DNA of 64,000 bases from Leeia aquatica (lineage in GTDB: Bacteria; Pseudomonadota; Gammaproteobacteria; Burkholderiales; Leeiaceae), in NCBI RefSeq assembly GCF_012641365.1, contig NZ_JABAIM010000001.1, positions 992,001 through 1,056,000 on the forward strand, read 5' to 3'. The position numbers and the translations under genes are program-made. The notes beneath the pieces were generated by a model that made no database searches, had not been told where the DNA came from, and saw only the letters and a program-made list of their open reading frames with translations. Shown one piece after another: positions 9,487 through 17,610 of the stretch; position 1 is the stretch's first letter, and each line of letters starts with the position of its first letter.

Positions 9487-9972
9487 ATGCTGCAACGCCT
9501 GTCGGGCGCACTGTTGCTTGCCCTGTTGTTCCCAACCTTACTGACTGCCGCCCCAACCCCAGCACCGATTACGGTACCGGATCAGGCTTTGGGGCTGTTC
9601 AGCCGGAAATTCCGCTCCTGCACCGGTGGCACCACGACCCATCCCCCTGAGTGCGTCAACAAGGCAGACTGGTTGCTGATCACTCCGGAGGGCGGCGATA
9701 CCGTCAAGGTCCGCTTTGAGCTGACTTTTGCCAATGGCCACCTCTGCTCTGCCGGCAACCAGTTCAATGAGACTGCTGTAGGCCGCTGGGAAAAACAGCA
9801 GCTGAGCGTACAGATCAGCACCAGCCTGGGCGATCGCTGCAGCATGCAGATGCGCTTCACCCCGCGCGGCGTCACCTTCAGTGACCCCGGCTATAAATGT
9901 ACCCCGCTGGTGTGTGGTGCCCGCGGCCTCCTGAATGATTTCAGCCTGCCGCGACGCGGCGCTTTCTGGTAG
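9487..9972 (+). CDS. Exported cysteine-containing protein, tandem paralog A
   Basis: 161 residues, function not recognised. Signal peptide MLQRLSGALLLALLFPTLLTAA with cleavage near TAA. The mature part holds six cysteines: RSC, PPEC, HLC, RC, KC and VC. That suggests disulfides and a periplasmic or secreted location. It is a paralog of the next gene, sharing LGLFSRKFRSC versus MGLYSQRVRLC, DWLLITPE versus SWLLVTPE, and a nearly identical C-terminus LPRRGAFW versus LPRRSGIW. The two are 14 bases apart and likely cotranscribed. No known domain is evident to me; an inhibitor or binding protein is possible but not shown. Confidence 0.75.
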   Translation: MLQRLSGALLLALLFPTLLTAAPTPAPITVPDQALGLFSRKFRSCTGGTTTHPPECVNKADWLLITPEGGDTVKVRFELTFANGHLCSAGNQFNETAVGRWEKQQLSVQISTSLGDRCSMQMRFTPRGVTFSDPGYKCTPLVCGARGLLNDFSLPRRGAFW

Positions 9973-9986
9973 GCCCTCAGACCATC

Positions 9987-10442
9987 ATGACACGCTACTT
10001 CTGCTTGATCTTGAGCCTGTGGCTCCTCACACCCCTGCTGGCCCATGCAGATACTCCACCCAACGCCACCATGGGCCTGTACAGTCAGAGAGTGCGGCTT
10101 TGCCCTGATGGCAACTCGGCCGCGGCTGCCTGCACCGATGTGGTGAGCTGGCTGCTGGTCACGCCAGAGAGCGTCCATTTCCAGCTCCGGCTGCCACAGG
10201 GTCAAACCTGCGCCAATCCTTATGAGGGAGCGTATTGGGGTGGTTTTGCCAGCCCCTCAGGCCGCATGCAGAAGGTGGTGTTTGATGACCCCTACCTGAA
10301 GCAGAAATGCACCCTGCAGCTGCACTTCAGCAAAGGACAGGTCACCCTGTCCGACCCCAAAGGTGAATGCACCAAGCTGCTGTGCAGAACCGGTGGCAAG
10401 CTGGATGGCCAGCGCCTGCCACGGCGCAGTGGTATCTGGTAG
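9987..10442 (+). CDS. Exported cysteine-containing protein, tandem paralog B
   Basis: 151 residues with signal peptide MTRYFCLILSLWLLTPLLAHA. It aligns over most of its length with the preceding gene and keeps its cysteines and the closing LPRR-x3-W motif. The middle is shorter and diverged (ANPYEGAYWGGFASPSGRM in place of the other copy's loop). The pair looks like an old tandem duplication with divergence of the central loop. Function unknown; the extracytoplasmic location is supported by the signal peptide. A hairpin lies 23 bases after the stop. Confidence 0.75.
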   Translation: MTRYFCLILSLWLLTPLLAHADTPPNATMGLYSQRVRLCPDGNSAAAACTDVVSWLLVTPESVHFQLRLPQGQTCANPYEGAYWGGFASPSGRMQKVVFDDPYLKQKCTLQLHFSKGQVTLSDPKGECTKLLCRTGGKLDGQRLPRRSGIW

Positions 10443-10465
10443 GCACAGCATTCACAGCACTCACT

Positions 10466-10485
10466 CCTGACACTACGCTGTCAGG
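10466..10485 (+). terminator. Hairpin after the tandem exported paralogs
   Basis: CCTGACA (10466-10472) pairs perfectly with TGTCAGG (10479-10485) around a six-base loop. There is no T-tract, so it may be a weak terminator or mRNA-stabilising hairpin rather than a full intrinsic terminator. Confidence 0.4.
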
Positions 10486-10527
10486 CAGGGCAAGCATCAT
10501 GCAAGTTTTAGCCCACCCCGTGAGGTC

Positions 10528-10821
10528 ATGATGTCTGCAAGCGTACTGGAAATCATCCAATGGAAAGCCCAGCCCGGCGTCACCGATGCCGCCATGGTGG
10601 CGGCCATGCAGGCCCTGCTGCCGGACTTGCAGCAACTGGAGGGCTTTATCAGCAAGACGATGTACCACAACGCGGACCACTGGTGCGAACTCTACCACTG
10701 GCAGAGCGAAGCAGATGCACAGCAATCCAATGAGCGGATGGCAGGCCAAGCCAGCCTGCAGGCCTTGCTTGCCTTGGTGCAGCCCGATACGATCTCGATA
10801 CAGATCATGCATCAGGTGTAA
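10528..10821 (+). CDS. Small dimeric alpha/beta-barrel protein (ABM-like)
   Basis: 97 residues. The pattern is one beta-alpha-beta-beta-alpha-beta unit: ASVLEIIQWKAQPGV, a helix, GFISKTMYHNADHWCELYHW, a helix, then TISIQIMHQV. This resembles the antibiotic-biosynthesis monooxygenase (ABM) / ferredoxin-like barrel family. Many such proteins are monooxygenase-like or of unknown function, so no reaction is assigned. Two consecutive ATGs (10528, 10531) could start it. Three bases separate it from the next gene, so the two are probably translationally coupled. Confidence 0.6.
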   Translation: MMSASVLEIIQWKAQPGVTDAAMVAAMQALLPDLQQLEGFISKTMYHNADHWCELYHWQSEADAQQSNERMAGQASLQALLALVQPDTISIQIMHQV

Positions 10822-10824
10822 GAC

Positions 10825-11070
10825 ATGGGGTTTCCGGCAGCAGAACGCGAAGCCATGCGCGCCCTCAAAGGGGTCGGTGATACGGTCATCAATCGGCTGG
10901 AGCAGATCGGCTTCAGTACGCTGGCCCAGCTGGCCGGACAAGACCCGTTGGTGATTACCCGGCAGATTTCGCAGATGATGGGGTCAAGCTGCTGGCACAA
11001 CAGTCCGCTGGCGCGGGGTGCGATCACCGCCATTGTCCAGCTTGCCGAGCGCCAAGCCTCACCTGGCTGA
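10825..11070 (+). CDS. Small helix-hairpin-helix protein
   Basis: 81 residues. The N-terminal part, REAMRALKGVGDTVINRLEQ followed by IGFSTLAQLAG, is a helix-hairpin-helix unit with the GVG hairpin as in DNA-binding HhH domains. The rest is helical with no catalytic motif. It could bind DNA non-specifically or be a small accessory protein. It starts three bases after the ABM-like gene, so the two are probably one transcript, though I know of no functional link. Confidence 0.65.
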   Translation: MGFPAAEREAMRALKGVGDTVINRLEQIGFSTLAQLAGQDPLVITRQISQMMGSSCWHNSPLARGAITAIVQLAERQASPG

Positions 11071-11084
11071 GCACGACCCTCCCA

Positions 11085-11699
11085 CTAAGACAGCAGCAAC
11101 ATCAGCAGATTCGGCACCGGCCCGAACAGCGGCGCTGCCGAGTGGCGCAGCGACAGGTCAATACCCAGCAGCAGTAACCAGCACGCCAGCAGCAGCCAGA
11201 CGGGTGAGCGCAACGGCCAGCCCATGCGCCGCCACCCCCACACCAGCAGACCGCTCAAGCCGGCCAGCAGCAATACAAACAAAGACAGCAGCACGCCATT
11301 GAGTGCGATCATCAACAGCACCGACAGCGGCTGCAGCAGCACGCCCCGCAGATGGATATTCCCCAGCGTCAATTCCATCGCGGCTGCGGCCAGCAGCCCC
11401 GTCCACAGCTGCAGCACGGGTACCGCCTGCAAGGCCGCCACCCCCAGCGCCGAGCCACGCAGCATCATTCGTGCATTCTGCCCCCAGCGCTGCGCCAGCC
11501 AAGCCTCCAGCCCGTTCCAGCCCGCCGTGAACATCAGCCAGGCCGGCAACAGCAAGCCCACCTGCCACACGCCCTTGAAGAAGTTGCTTCCCCAGGCATA
11601 GGCCAGGCAAACCGGCATGTTGATGAGCACCAGCCCTGCCCAAACCCAGCCACTTCGGCTGACGATCGCCGCCGTTGACGTTCGGGACTGCTGTAGCAT
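11085..11699 (-). CDS. Multi-pass membrane protein, paralog of the gene at 12461
   Basis: 204 residues started at the ATG at 11699 (MLQQSRTS). The frame is open further upstream, but that part is not hydrophobic and does not match its paralog. Five or six transmembrane helices are visible. The N-terminal SGWVWAGLVLINMPVC closely matches RWVWAVLVLLNMPVC of the protein at 12461-12916, and later segments (LQLWTGLLAAAAMEL versus LQLFAGMVAEGML) also align. The two copies bracket an XRE regulator with a membrane domain, all on the same strand. No known family recognised. Confidence 0.7.
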   Translation of the reverse strand: MLQQSRTSTAAIVSRSGWVWAGLVLINMPVCLAYAWGSNFFKGVWQVGLLLPAWLMFTAGWNGLEAWLAQRWGQNARMMLRGSALGVAALQAVPVLQLWTGLLAAAAMELTLGNIHLRGVLLQPLSVLLMIALNGVLLSLFVLLLAGLSGLLVWGWRRMGWPLRSPVWLLLACWLLLLGIDLSLRHSAAPLFGPVPNLLMLLLS

Positions 11700-11870
11700 G
11701 GTGGATGCTCCTGTGGATGATGGCGCGGTCTGGCAACGCTGTGCATCATAGCGAAACCCGCCCGCTTTGCGGGGCACCTCCCCCGCACGATTGCAGGACG
11801 GGGCCAGCCTGCTTTGTTCCCGTACGGGTAGAAACGGGAACACCCATCAGGTTCAAAGTGATGATGCCCC

Positions 11871-12341
11871 CTATTCCAGCTTGCGCCCCAACCGCTTTTC
11901 CACCTGCTTGCGCTCCCATTCCGCACCGAGGAACGGTATCCAGTCAAAGACGGAGGACGCATGAACCAGAATGCCGATGCCCCAGCCAAGTGCAGGCCAG
12001 TAAAACCACAGGTGCCGGGGGCTGGACAGCAGGTTGATCAGGCACAGCGCCGAGATGACCACCAGATACTGAATCAGGTGGATATAAAAGCGCTTGAGCT
12101 TGCGGACTCTGGACAGGGCCAGTTGTTCATCACGGTCAAGGGGATCACTCACAGGCATGGCTTGCTCACTGGACAAGGTGGAAAAGTCGATCTCAAAGAC
12201 CGACGCCAGTGATTTCAAGGACTCCGCGCTGGCCGGCTGACCATTTTCAATCCGCTGAATCGTGCGGGTGCTCAATCCGCTGAGCTCCGCCAGTTGCTGC
12301 TGGGACCAGCCTCGCTGCAATCTGAGTTTCTGTACTTGCAT
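11871..12341 (-). CDS. XRE-type regulator fused to a 2TM membrane domain
   Basis: 156 residues from the ATG at 12341, which has AAGGAG five bases upstream; a GTG two codons earlier is less likely. Residues 1-65 are an XRE helix-turn-helix (QRGWSQQQLAELSGLSTRT then IQRIENGQPASAESLKSLA). Residues about 85-150 form a 2TM domain: a basic stretch (RVRKLKRFYIHLIQYLVV), a first helix, then HLWFYWPALGWGIGILVHA and a short cytosolic tail. Proteins with this architecture are probably membrane-tethered regulators. It sits between two paralogous membrane proteins on the same strand, which suggests a common job such as sensing a membrane state. That is an inference. Confidence 0.8.
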   Translation of the reverse strand: MQVQKLRLQRGWSQQQLAELSGLSTRTIQRIENGQPASAESLKSLASVFEIDFSTLSSEQAMPVSDPLDRDEQLALSRVRKLKRFYIHLIQYLVVISALCLINLLSSPRHLWFYWPALGWGIGILVHASSVFDWIPFLGAEWERKQVEKRLGRKLE

Positions 12342-12460
12342 GACCACTCCTTGAAATCACGTCACCAAGGCTAAACGCGACACTGCATGACACACCACGA
12401 CGCGGACACGACAGGCAGACGACATGCCTACGACACCGGCTGTGCCAGCACAGTCAGCGG

Positions 12461-12916
12461 CTAAGCCCATGCCCGACGGCATCGCCACAGTAGCAGTGCC
12501 AGTGCGGGGAGCACCAACGCACACAGACTCAGTAACGCACCAGTCAGGGTCATCATCGCGAACAGGTGCAGCAGGCCAGGTAATGCATTCGTCGGCGGAG
12601 GGCCCAACATGCCCTCCGCGACCATGCCCGCAAACAGTTGCAATACCGGGGTGATCTGGGAAGCGGCCAGCATCAACACGGGCGTTCGTAACAGATAGAC
12701 CGCCACATCCCCTGCCCAGGACAAAGCCCATCCTTCCAGCCGGCTCCAGAACAAGGTAAACATCATCCAGCACGGTAACAGCAGGCTGAACTGCCAGCTG
12801 TGCTGAATATGGTGCTCCTGCCAGGCTTCCATAATGCACACAGGCATATTGAGCAGTACCAGCACAGCCCAGACCCACCTGGCATGGTAGGGCGACTTTG
12901 CATCCGGAGTATTCAC
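12461..12916 (-). CDS. Multi-pass membrane protein, paralog of the gene at 11085
   Basis: 151 residues, starting at a GTG (12916) preceded by AAAGGA. About four transmembrane helices: VWAVLVLLNMPVC, WQFSLLLPCWMMFTLFW, a central helix and LSLCALVLPALALLLW. It is a shorter copy of the protein at 11085-11699; the match runs from the first helix to about residue 140. It lies 119 bases upstream of the XRE-2TM gene on the same strand. Function unknown. Confidence 0.7.
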   Translation of the reverse strand: MNTPDAKSPYHARWVWAVLVLLNMPVCIMEAWQEHHIQHSWQFSLLLPCWMMFTLFWSRLEGWALSWAGDVAVYLLRTPVLMLAASQITPVLQLFAGMVAEGMLGPPPTNALPGLLHLFAMMTLTGALLSLCALVLPALALLLWRCRRAWA

Positions 12917-13035
12917 ACGCAGTCCTTTATAATGGGTTCACACCGCACCTTCACCCCCTGATCGGGTAAGCCCGCATTGACGCCCTCTCCCGCTGCTGGC
13001 AGCATCCGTCCCATCTGCTCTGGAGGACATCCTGC

Positions 13036-13755
13036 ATGCGCGTTGGTCTGTTTGTCACCTGTCTGGCTGACCTCAATCGCCCCTCCGTTGCCCTGGCCAC
13101 CCTCAAGCTGCTGGAGCAAGGCGGGCATGAGGTGGTGGTACCTGCGCAGCAAACCTGTTGCGGGCAACCGGCCCTCAATGGCGGTCACCGGGCGCTGGCA
13201 CGGCAACTGGCGCAAAAACTGATGGCAGAATTTGCCGATTGCGACTGTGTGGTACTACCCTCCGGCTCCTGTGCCGTCACCTTGCGCCTGCATTATGCCG
13301 AGCTGTTTGAGCAGGCGGAAGAACAGGCACGCGCTCGCCAGTTTGGCAGCCGGGTGTATGAACTCTCGCAATTTCTCACTGAGGTCGCGCCACAGCCCGT
13401 CACCGTTCAGCGCGCCCTGCGCATCACCTATCATGATTCCTGTTCCGGCCTGCGCGAGCTGGGCATCCAGCAGCAACCCCGCGCCCTGCTGCAACAGGTG
13501 GCCGGGCTGGAACTGCAGGAGATGCACGAGGCGGATCAGTGCTGTGGCTTTGGCGGTACCTTTGCCCTCAAGTATGGTGAGCTGTCGTGCAAGATCACCG
13601 ATCGCAAATGCAGCAACATCGAGGCCAGCGGGGCAGACATGGTGGTGGGGGGCGACCTCGGCTGCCTGATGAATATGGAAGGCCGCCTGCGCGCCCGTGG
13701 CAGTCGCGTACAGGTGCGGCACTTTGCCGAATTGCTGGTGGACGGGGAGGACTGA
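13036..13755 (+). CDS. lutA: L-lactate utilisation iron-sulfur oxidoreductase subunit LutA
   Basis: 239 residues with two CCG-type cysteine-rich motifs, QTCCGQPALNGGH (about residue 42) and ADQCCGFGGTFALKYG (about residue 170). This is the pattern of LutA/YkgE and of GlpC/HdrB-like subunits that bind an iron-sulfur cluster. With LutB and LutC it forms the cytoplasmic complex that oxidises L-lactate to pyruvate. A GGAGGA site precedes the ATG. The stop overlaps the lutB start by one base (TGATG). A TATAAT -10 box lies at 12928-12933, with a poor -35. Confidence 0.92.
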   Translation: MRVGLFVTCLADLNRPSVALATLKLLEQGGHEVVVPAQQTCCGQPALNGGHRALARQLAQKLMAEFADCDCVVLPSGSCAVTLRLHYAELFEQAEEQARARQFGSRVYELSQFLTEVAPQPVTVQRALRITYHDSCSGLRELGIQQQPRALLQQVAGLELQEMHEADQCCGFGGTFALKYGELSCKITDRKCSNIEASGADMVVGGDLGCLMNMEGRLRARGSRVQVRHFAELLVDGED

Positions 13756-15182
13756 TGGAATCCAGCGCACACCAGTTTAGCGGTAACGTCCGGCGGCAGT
13801 TGAACAATGAACCACTGCAGCAAGCGCTGACCCGCATTCCGCTCAAGTTTGTCACCAAGCGCAGCCTGGCCATCAACGCGGTTGGCAATTTTGCCGAGCT
13901 GCGCGAAGCGGGTGCAGCGATTCGGCAACAAACGCTGGATGATCTGGCGCACTGGCTGTGCCAGTTTGAGACCGCCGCCCAGGCGCGTGGCGTATTTGTA
14001 CACTGGGCTGAAGATGCCGCCCAGGTGCAGCAGATTGTGCGTGACATTGCACTCAGCAACGGCGTGCAGAAGGTGGTGAAATCCAAGTCGATGGTCAGCG
14101 AGGAGTGTGACCTGAACACGGCGCTGGAAGCGGCGGGCATCACCGTGGTGGAAACCGACCTGGGCGAGTATGTGCTGCAACTGGCCAAGGAACCGCCTTC
14201 CCACATCATTGCCCCCATCGTGCACAAGCACAAGGAAGAGGTCGCCACCCTGTTTGAGCAACACCACCCGCGCGAACGCGAGCCGGGCTGGGCTGACGAT
14301 ATCGCCGGGCTGTGCCGTGAGGCACGCGAGGTGTTGCGCCCTCACTTCCTCAGCGCGGACATGGGTATCTCCGGTGGCAATTTCCTAGTGGCGGAGACCG
14401 GCTCGGTCGCCTTGGTCACCAACGAAGGCAATGGCCGTTTCTGCACCACCCTGCCCCGTATTCATGTGGCGATTACCGGCATCGAGAAAGTGGTGCCCAC
14501 GCTGGAAGACCTGAGCACCCTGCTGCGGCTGCTGCCCCGCTCGGCAACCGGACAAGGCATCTCCAACTATGTGTCGGTGCTGACCGGCCCCAAGGACGCC
14601 GGAGCCAGCGATGGCCCGGAGCAGATGCACGTGGTACTGCTCGATAATGGCCGCAGCCAGCTCCACAGCAGCACCCTCGCCCCCATCCTGCGCTGCATCC
14701 GCTGTGGTGCCTGCATGAACCATTGCCCGGTGTATCAGGCGGTCGGCGGCCACGCCTATGGCTGGGTCTACCCCGGCCCGATGGGTTCGGTATGGACCCC
14801 CAGCCTAATCGGACTGGAGCACAGTCTGGACTTGCCGCATGCCAGCACCGGCTGCAACCAGTGTTCCGTCGCCTGCCCGGTGAAGATTCCCTTGCCAGAC
14901 CTGATGCGCGAGTTGCGCACCCGTCAGGTCGAGCAACAGCTACGCCCCTGGCGTGAGCAACTGGCTTACCGCCTGTGGGGCTGGCTGGCGCTGCACCCGC
15001 GCAGCTACGCGCTAACTACCCGCATCGCCAGCCGAGTGCTGCGCTGGCTGGGGGGGCGCCAGGGGCAAATCCGCCGACTGCCTCTTGGCCAAGGCTGGAC
15101 CCAGGGGCGGACCTTCCCGGCCGGTCAAGGCCGCACCTTCCGCGAGCTGTACCGTTCTCGCCAGCAAGGACCATCCTCATGA
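13755..15182 (+). CDS. lutB: L-lactate utilisation iron-sulfur protein LutB
   Basis: 475 residues, the normal LutB length. The start at 13755 overlaps the lutA stop, giving MESSAHQFSG; the frame is open further upstream but that part lies inside lutA. The N-terminal LUD domain (about residues 70-290) contains AGITVVETDLGEYVLQLAKE and GISGGNFLVAETGSVALV. A C-terminal ferredoxin-like part has two 4Fe-4S motifs, CIRCGACMNHCPVYQ (about residue 315) and TGCNQCSVACPVKIPL (about residue 370). It passes electrons in the LutABC lactate oxidation complex. Its stop overlaps lutC by four bases (ATGA). Confidence 0.94.
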   Translation: MESSAHQFSGNVRRQLNNEPLQQALTRIPLKFVTKRSLAINAVGNFAELREAGAAIRQQTLDDLAHWLCQFETAAQARGVFVHWAEDAAQVQQIVRDIALSNGVQKVVKSKSMVSEECDLNTALEAAGITVVETDLGEYVLQLAKEPPSHIIAPIVHKHKEEVATLFEQHHPREREPGWADDIAGLCREAREVLRPHFLSADMGISGGNFLVAETGSVALVTNEGNGRFCTTLPRIHVAITGIEKVVPTLEDLSTLLRLLPRSATGQGISNYVSVLTGPKDAGASDGPEQMHVVLLDNGRSQLHSSTLAPILRCIRCGACMNHCPVYQAVGGHAYGWVYPGPMGSVWTPSLIGLEHSLDLPHASTGCNQCSVACPVKIPLPDLMRELRTRQVEQQLRPWREQLAYRLWGWLALHPRSYALTTRIASRVLRWLGGRQGQIRRLPLGQGWTQGRTFPAGQGRTFRELYRSRQQGPSS

Positions 15183-15820
15183 ACAGCGCCCGCGAACGTA
15201 TCCTTGCCCGCCTGCAGGCACAACAGCCGGACCGGTCCACCAGCGAGCGGCTCACGCAACGCTTGCAACAGCCGCCCCTCGGCCCGCTGCCACCCGGTGC
15301 GCAAGTCGAGGATCTGGTGACGCGCTTTACCGAGCAGGCGCTGGCCCTGTCCAGCACGCTGGAACCCCTCCCCGATCTGGCAGCGGTACCCGCCGCCGTA
15401 GCGCGCTATCTGCAGCAGCATGCGCTGCCGTCCCGCGCCATCTGCTGGCCGCAATGGCAAGGGCTGGATTGGACTGGCAGCGGCTTGTGGGTGGAAGCCC
15501 GCCCAGCCCACGGCGACGATCTGGTCGGCATCACCGGCTGCTTCTGCGCCATAGCCGAAACCGGCACCCTGCTGCTGACCTCGGGCAGCAAAACCCCGGC
15601 CGCAAGCAGCTTGCTGCCGGAAACGCATATTGCCATCGTGCCGCGCCAGCGCCTGCTGCCACACATGGAAGCGGCCTGGACCTTGCTGCGGGAAGAGCAA
15701 GGCCAGCTGCCACGCGCCTGCAACTTCGTCTCCGGCCCCTCGCGCACCGGCGATATCGAACAAACCATCACCCTCGGCGCCCACGGCCCCTATCGGGTGC
15801 ATATCCTGCTGGTGGGGTGA
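15179..15820 (+). CDS. lutC: L-lactate utilisation protein LutC
   Basis: 213 residues, all LUD domain. The second half shows the family core: GITGCFCAIAETGTLLLTSG, then SLLPETHIAIVP and FVSGPSRTGDIEQTITLGAHG. It is the third subunit of the LutABC complex for growth on L-lactate. The ATG at 15179 overlaps the lutB stop by four bases, so lutABC is one translationally coupled operon. No lactate permease (lutP/lldP) or lut regulator is adjacent. Confidence 0.93.
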   Translation: MNSARERILARLQAQQPDRSTSERLTQRLQQPPLGPLPPGAQVEDLVTRFTEQALALSSTLEPLPDLAAVPAAVARYLQQHALPSRAICWPQWQGLDWTGSGLWVEARPAHGDDLVGITGCFCAIAETGTLLLTSGSKTPAASSLLPETHIAIVPRQRLLPHMEAAWTLLREEQGQLPRACNFVSGPSRTGDIEQTITLGAHGPYRVHILLVG

Positions 15821-15894
15821 GCGACAAACACTCTTGGTTTCTGCCTCGGGTTTGCATTACCATGCCATGACATCATCCTGCCGGGACGTGCATC

Positions 15895-16584
15895 ATGAAG
15901 CGGTTCTGCTTGTTGCTGCTGACGAGTATGCTGAGCCTGCCCGTGCTGGCAGCCAGTTTTGATTGCAGCAAGACCAAAGCCGAAGATGAGCGCGCCATCT
16001 GCAAGACCCCGGAGCTGTCCACGCTGGACGAAACCATGGCGGCGCATTACAAACGCACGGCGCAGCTGCTCGCCAGCTACCCGGCCCGTCTGAAAGCGTT
16101 TCGCCAGAACCAGCAAGAATGGATCAAAGAGCGAGCACGCTGTGGTGACACCGTCGCCTGCCTCAAGCAAGCGTACCTCATGCGCATTAGCTGGCTGGCG
16201 CAGCCGTTGCACTTTTACTCCGGTACCTGGGCCAATGCCCGCTACAGCATGACGGTGCTGGTGCAGGCGGAAAGCAACCGCCCGCTGGTCCGGCTCTACC
16301 TGGCGCCGCGCAAGGCAGACAAACTGTTGCTGATGGAATTGCAGGCGCGCTTCGTCGATGCTGCACACAACAGCCAGGAAGGGCAGGATGCGGTACAGCT
16401 TACTCCGGCGTTCAGCAAAGCCTACCAACAGTATGAGGGCCTGTGCTCAGCGGTCAGCCTCAACTTTACTCGTGATGATGAAGCCTACCTCACCAGTAAT
16501 GAAAACTGCCCGCTGTTCCGCGATGCCGGGGACGAGACGCTGCGCTTTATCGCACCGGCATACGATTACAGCCCACCGCCCTGA
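15895..16584 (+). CDS. Exported LprI-like protein
   Basis: 229 residues with signal peptide MKRFCLLLLTSMLSLPVLAA. The N-terminal mature region (ASFDCSKTKAEDERAICKT, then ELSTLDETMAAHYKR) is the lysozyme-inhibitor LprI-type domain (DUF1311), with its paired cysteines and a later ARCGDTVACL pair. The C-terminal 120 residues are not recognised. A role as a periplasmic inhibitor of lysozyme is known for some members, but most are uncharacterised. It runs convergently into the beta-lactamase gene, with only eight bases between the stops. Confidence 0.7.
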   Translation: MKRFCLLLLTSMLSLPVLAASFDCSKTKAEDERAICKTPELSTLDETMAAHYKRTAQLLASYPARLKAFRQNQQEWIKERARCGDTVACLKQAYLMRISWLAQPLHFYSGTWANARYSMTVLVQAESNRPLVRLYLAPRKADKLLLMELQARFVDAAHNSQEGQDAVQLTPAFSKAYQQYEGLCSAVSLNFTRDDEAYLTSNENCPLFRDAGDETLRFIAPAYDYSPPP

Positions 16585-16592
16585 CACATCTG

Positions 16593-17480
16593 TTACAGCC
16601 AGGCCCTCGCCAGCTCGCCGACCCGGGCAATGACCGCCTCTTGCTGCTCGCGGCTTTGCTTCGCCTGGGTCAGGTACACCGCGACCAGCAGTGGCTTGCC
16701 CTGCGGGCTGACATAGAGGCCGACATCCGCCGCAGTGCCGTTATCCCCCGTACCGGTCTTGTCTGCCAGCGTCCAGCCCTTGGGCAACTGATGGCGCAAG
16801 CGCTGATCACTGGTCTCTGTCGCCCGCATCCAGCGCAGCAGCCGGGCGCGTGATGCCGGCTTGAGCGCATCGGCCAGCAGCAGGCGTTGCAGATCGGCCA
16901 CCATCGCAGCAGAGGTTGTGGTGTCCCGTTCATCGTTGACGATGGCGCTGTTCAGCTCCGGCTCCCACCGGTCCAGCCGGGTGACCTTGTCTCCCAGCCC
17001 CCGCACGAACTCGGTCCACATTGACGGGCCGCCCAGCTGCCGCAGCAGCAGGTTAGCCGCAGGGTTGTCACTGGTGGTCACCGTCGCCTCGCACAGCCCG
17101 CCAATGGTCATGCCATCCGCCACATGCTGCTCGGTAATGGGCGACCACGGCAGCAACTCCTCCTTGCCATAGTGGATGCGCTTTTGCAGCGACAGCTTAC
17201 CTTCATCCACCCGCCGCAGGATGGCCGCCGCCAGCAGCCACTTGAAGCTGCTGCACATCGGGAAGCGCTGCTCCGCCTGAAAGGCCAGCGTCCGCTTGCC
17301 CTGCACATCCTGCACGCTCACCCCCAGCCGACCGCCCAGCGATTGCTGCAGCGCCTGCAATTGCTGCAGGAAGATCGCATCGCTCACTTTACCCAAGTCA
17401 GACTTGGGGTTGCTGGCGTGCGCGAAGCTGGGCAACAACAGGGCCGCAACACTGCCCAACATGAAGGTTCTGCGCTGCAT
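16593..17480 (-). CDS. Class A beta-lactamase
   Basis: 295 residues with all Ambler class A motifs: SSFK with catalytic Ser77 and Lys80 (Ambler 70 and 73), TSDN (130 loop), EPELN (Glu166 region) and DKTGTG (234 region). The N-terminus RRTFMLGSVAALLL looks like a twin-arginine signal, so export through Tat is likely. It hydrolyses beta-lactams in the periplasm. Position 238 is glycine, so the C69-C238 disulfide of class A carbapenemases is absent. AAGGAG precedes the ATG. The gene is divergent from an AmpR-type LysR regulator, as in inducible chromosomal systems. Confidence 0.93.
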   Translation of the reverse strand: MQRRTFMLGSVAALLLPSFAHASNPKSDLGKVSDAIFLQQLQALQQSLGGRLGVSVQDVQGKRTLAFQAEQRFPMCSSFKWLLAAAILRRVDEGKLSLQKRIHYGKEELLPWSPITEQHVADGMTIGGLCEATVTTSDNPAANLLLRQLGGPSMWTEFVRGLGDKVTRLDRWEPELNSAIVNDERDTTTSAAMVADLQRLLLADALKPASRARLLRWMRATETSDQRLRHQLPKGWTLADKTGTGDNGTAADVGLYVSPQGKPLLVAVYLTQAKQSREQQEAVIARVGELARAWL

Positions 17481-17571
17481 GGGCTACTCCTTGAACAAGA
17501 CAGGGGGCATGATAATTTGCTGCGCCACCCTGCAACAAACGCATATCCCCATGGCCAGACCCAAGTAAAAC

Positions 17572-17582
17572 TTATGCCATAA
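17572..17582. promoter_or_regulatory. Candidate AmpR-type operator between beta-lactamase and regulator
   Basis: TTAT-gcc-ATAA is a short perfect palindrome at 17572-17582, in the 130-base divergent gap. It is 92 bases from the beta-lactamase start and 29 from the regulator start. LysR proteins of the AmpR/GcvA type bind such dyads in the shared promoter. The assignment is by position and symmetry only. Confidence 0.4.
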
Positions 17583-17610
17583 CCACCTGTCCTGTGGCAT
17601 GCTTCGCCGC

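Noticed and set aside
16593-17480. Class A carbapenemase
   Set aside because: Cys69 precedes the catalytic serine, but position 238 is Gly (KTGTG), so the disulfide typical of KPC/NmcA enzymes is absent.
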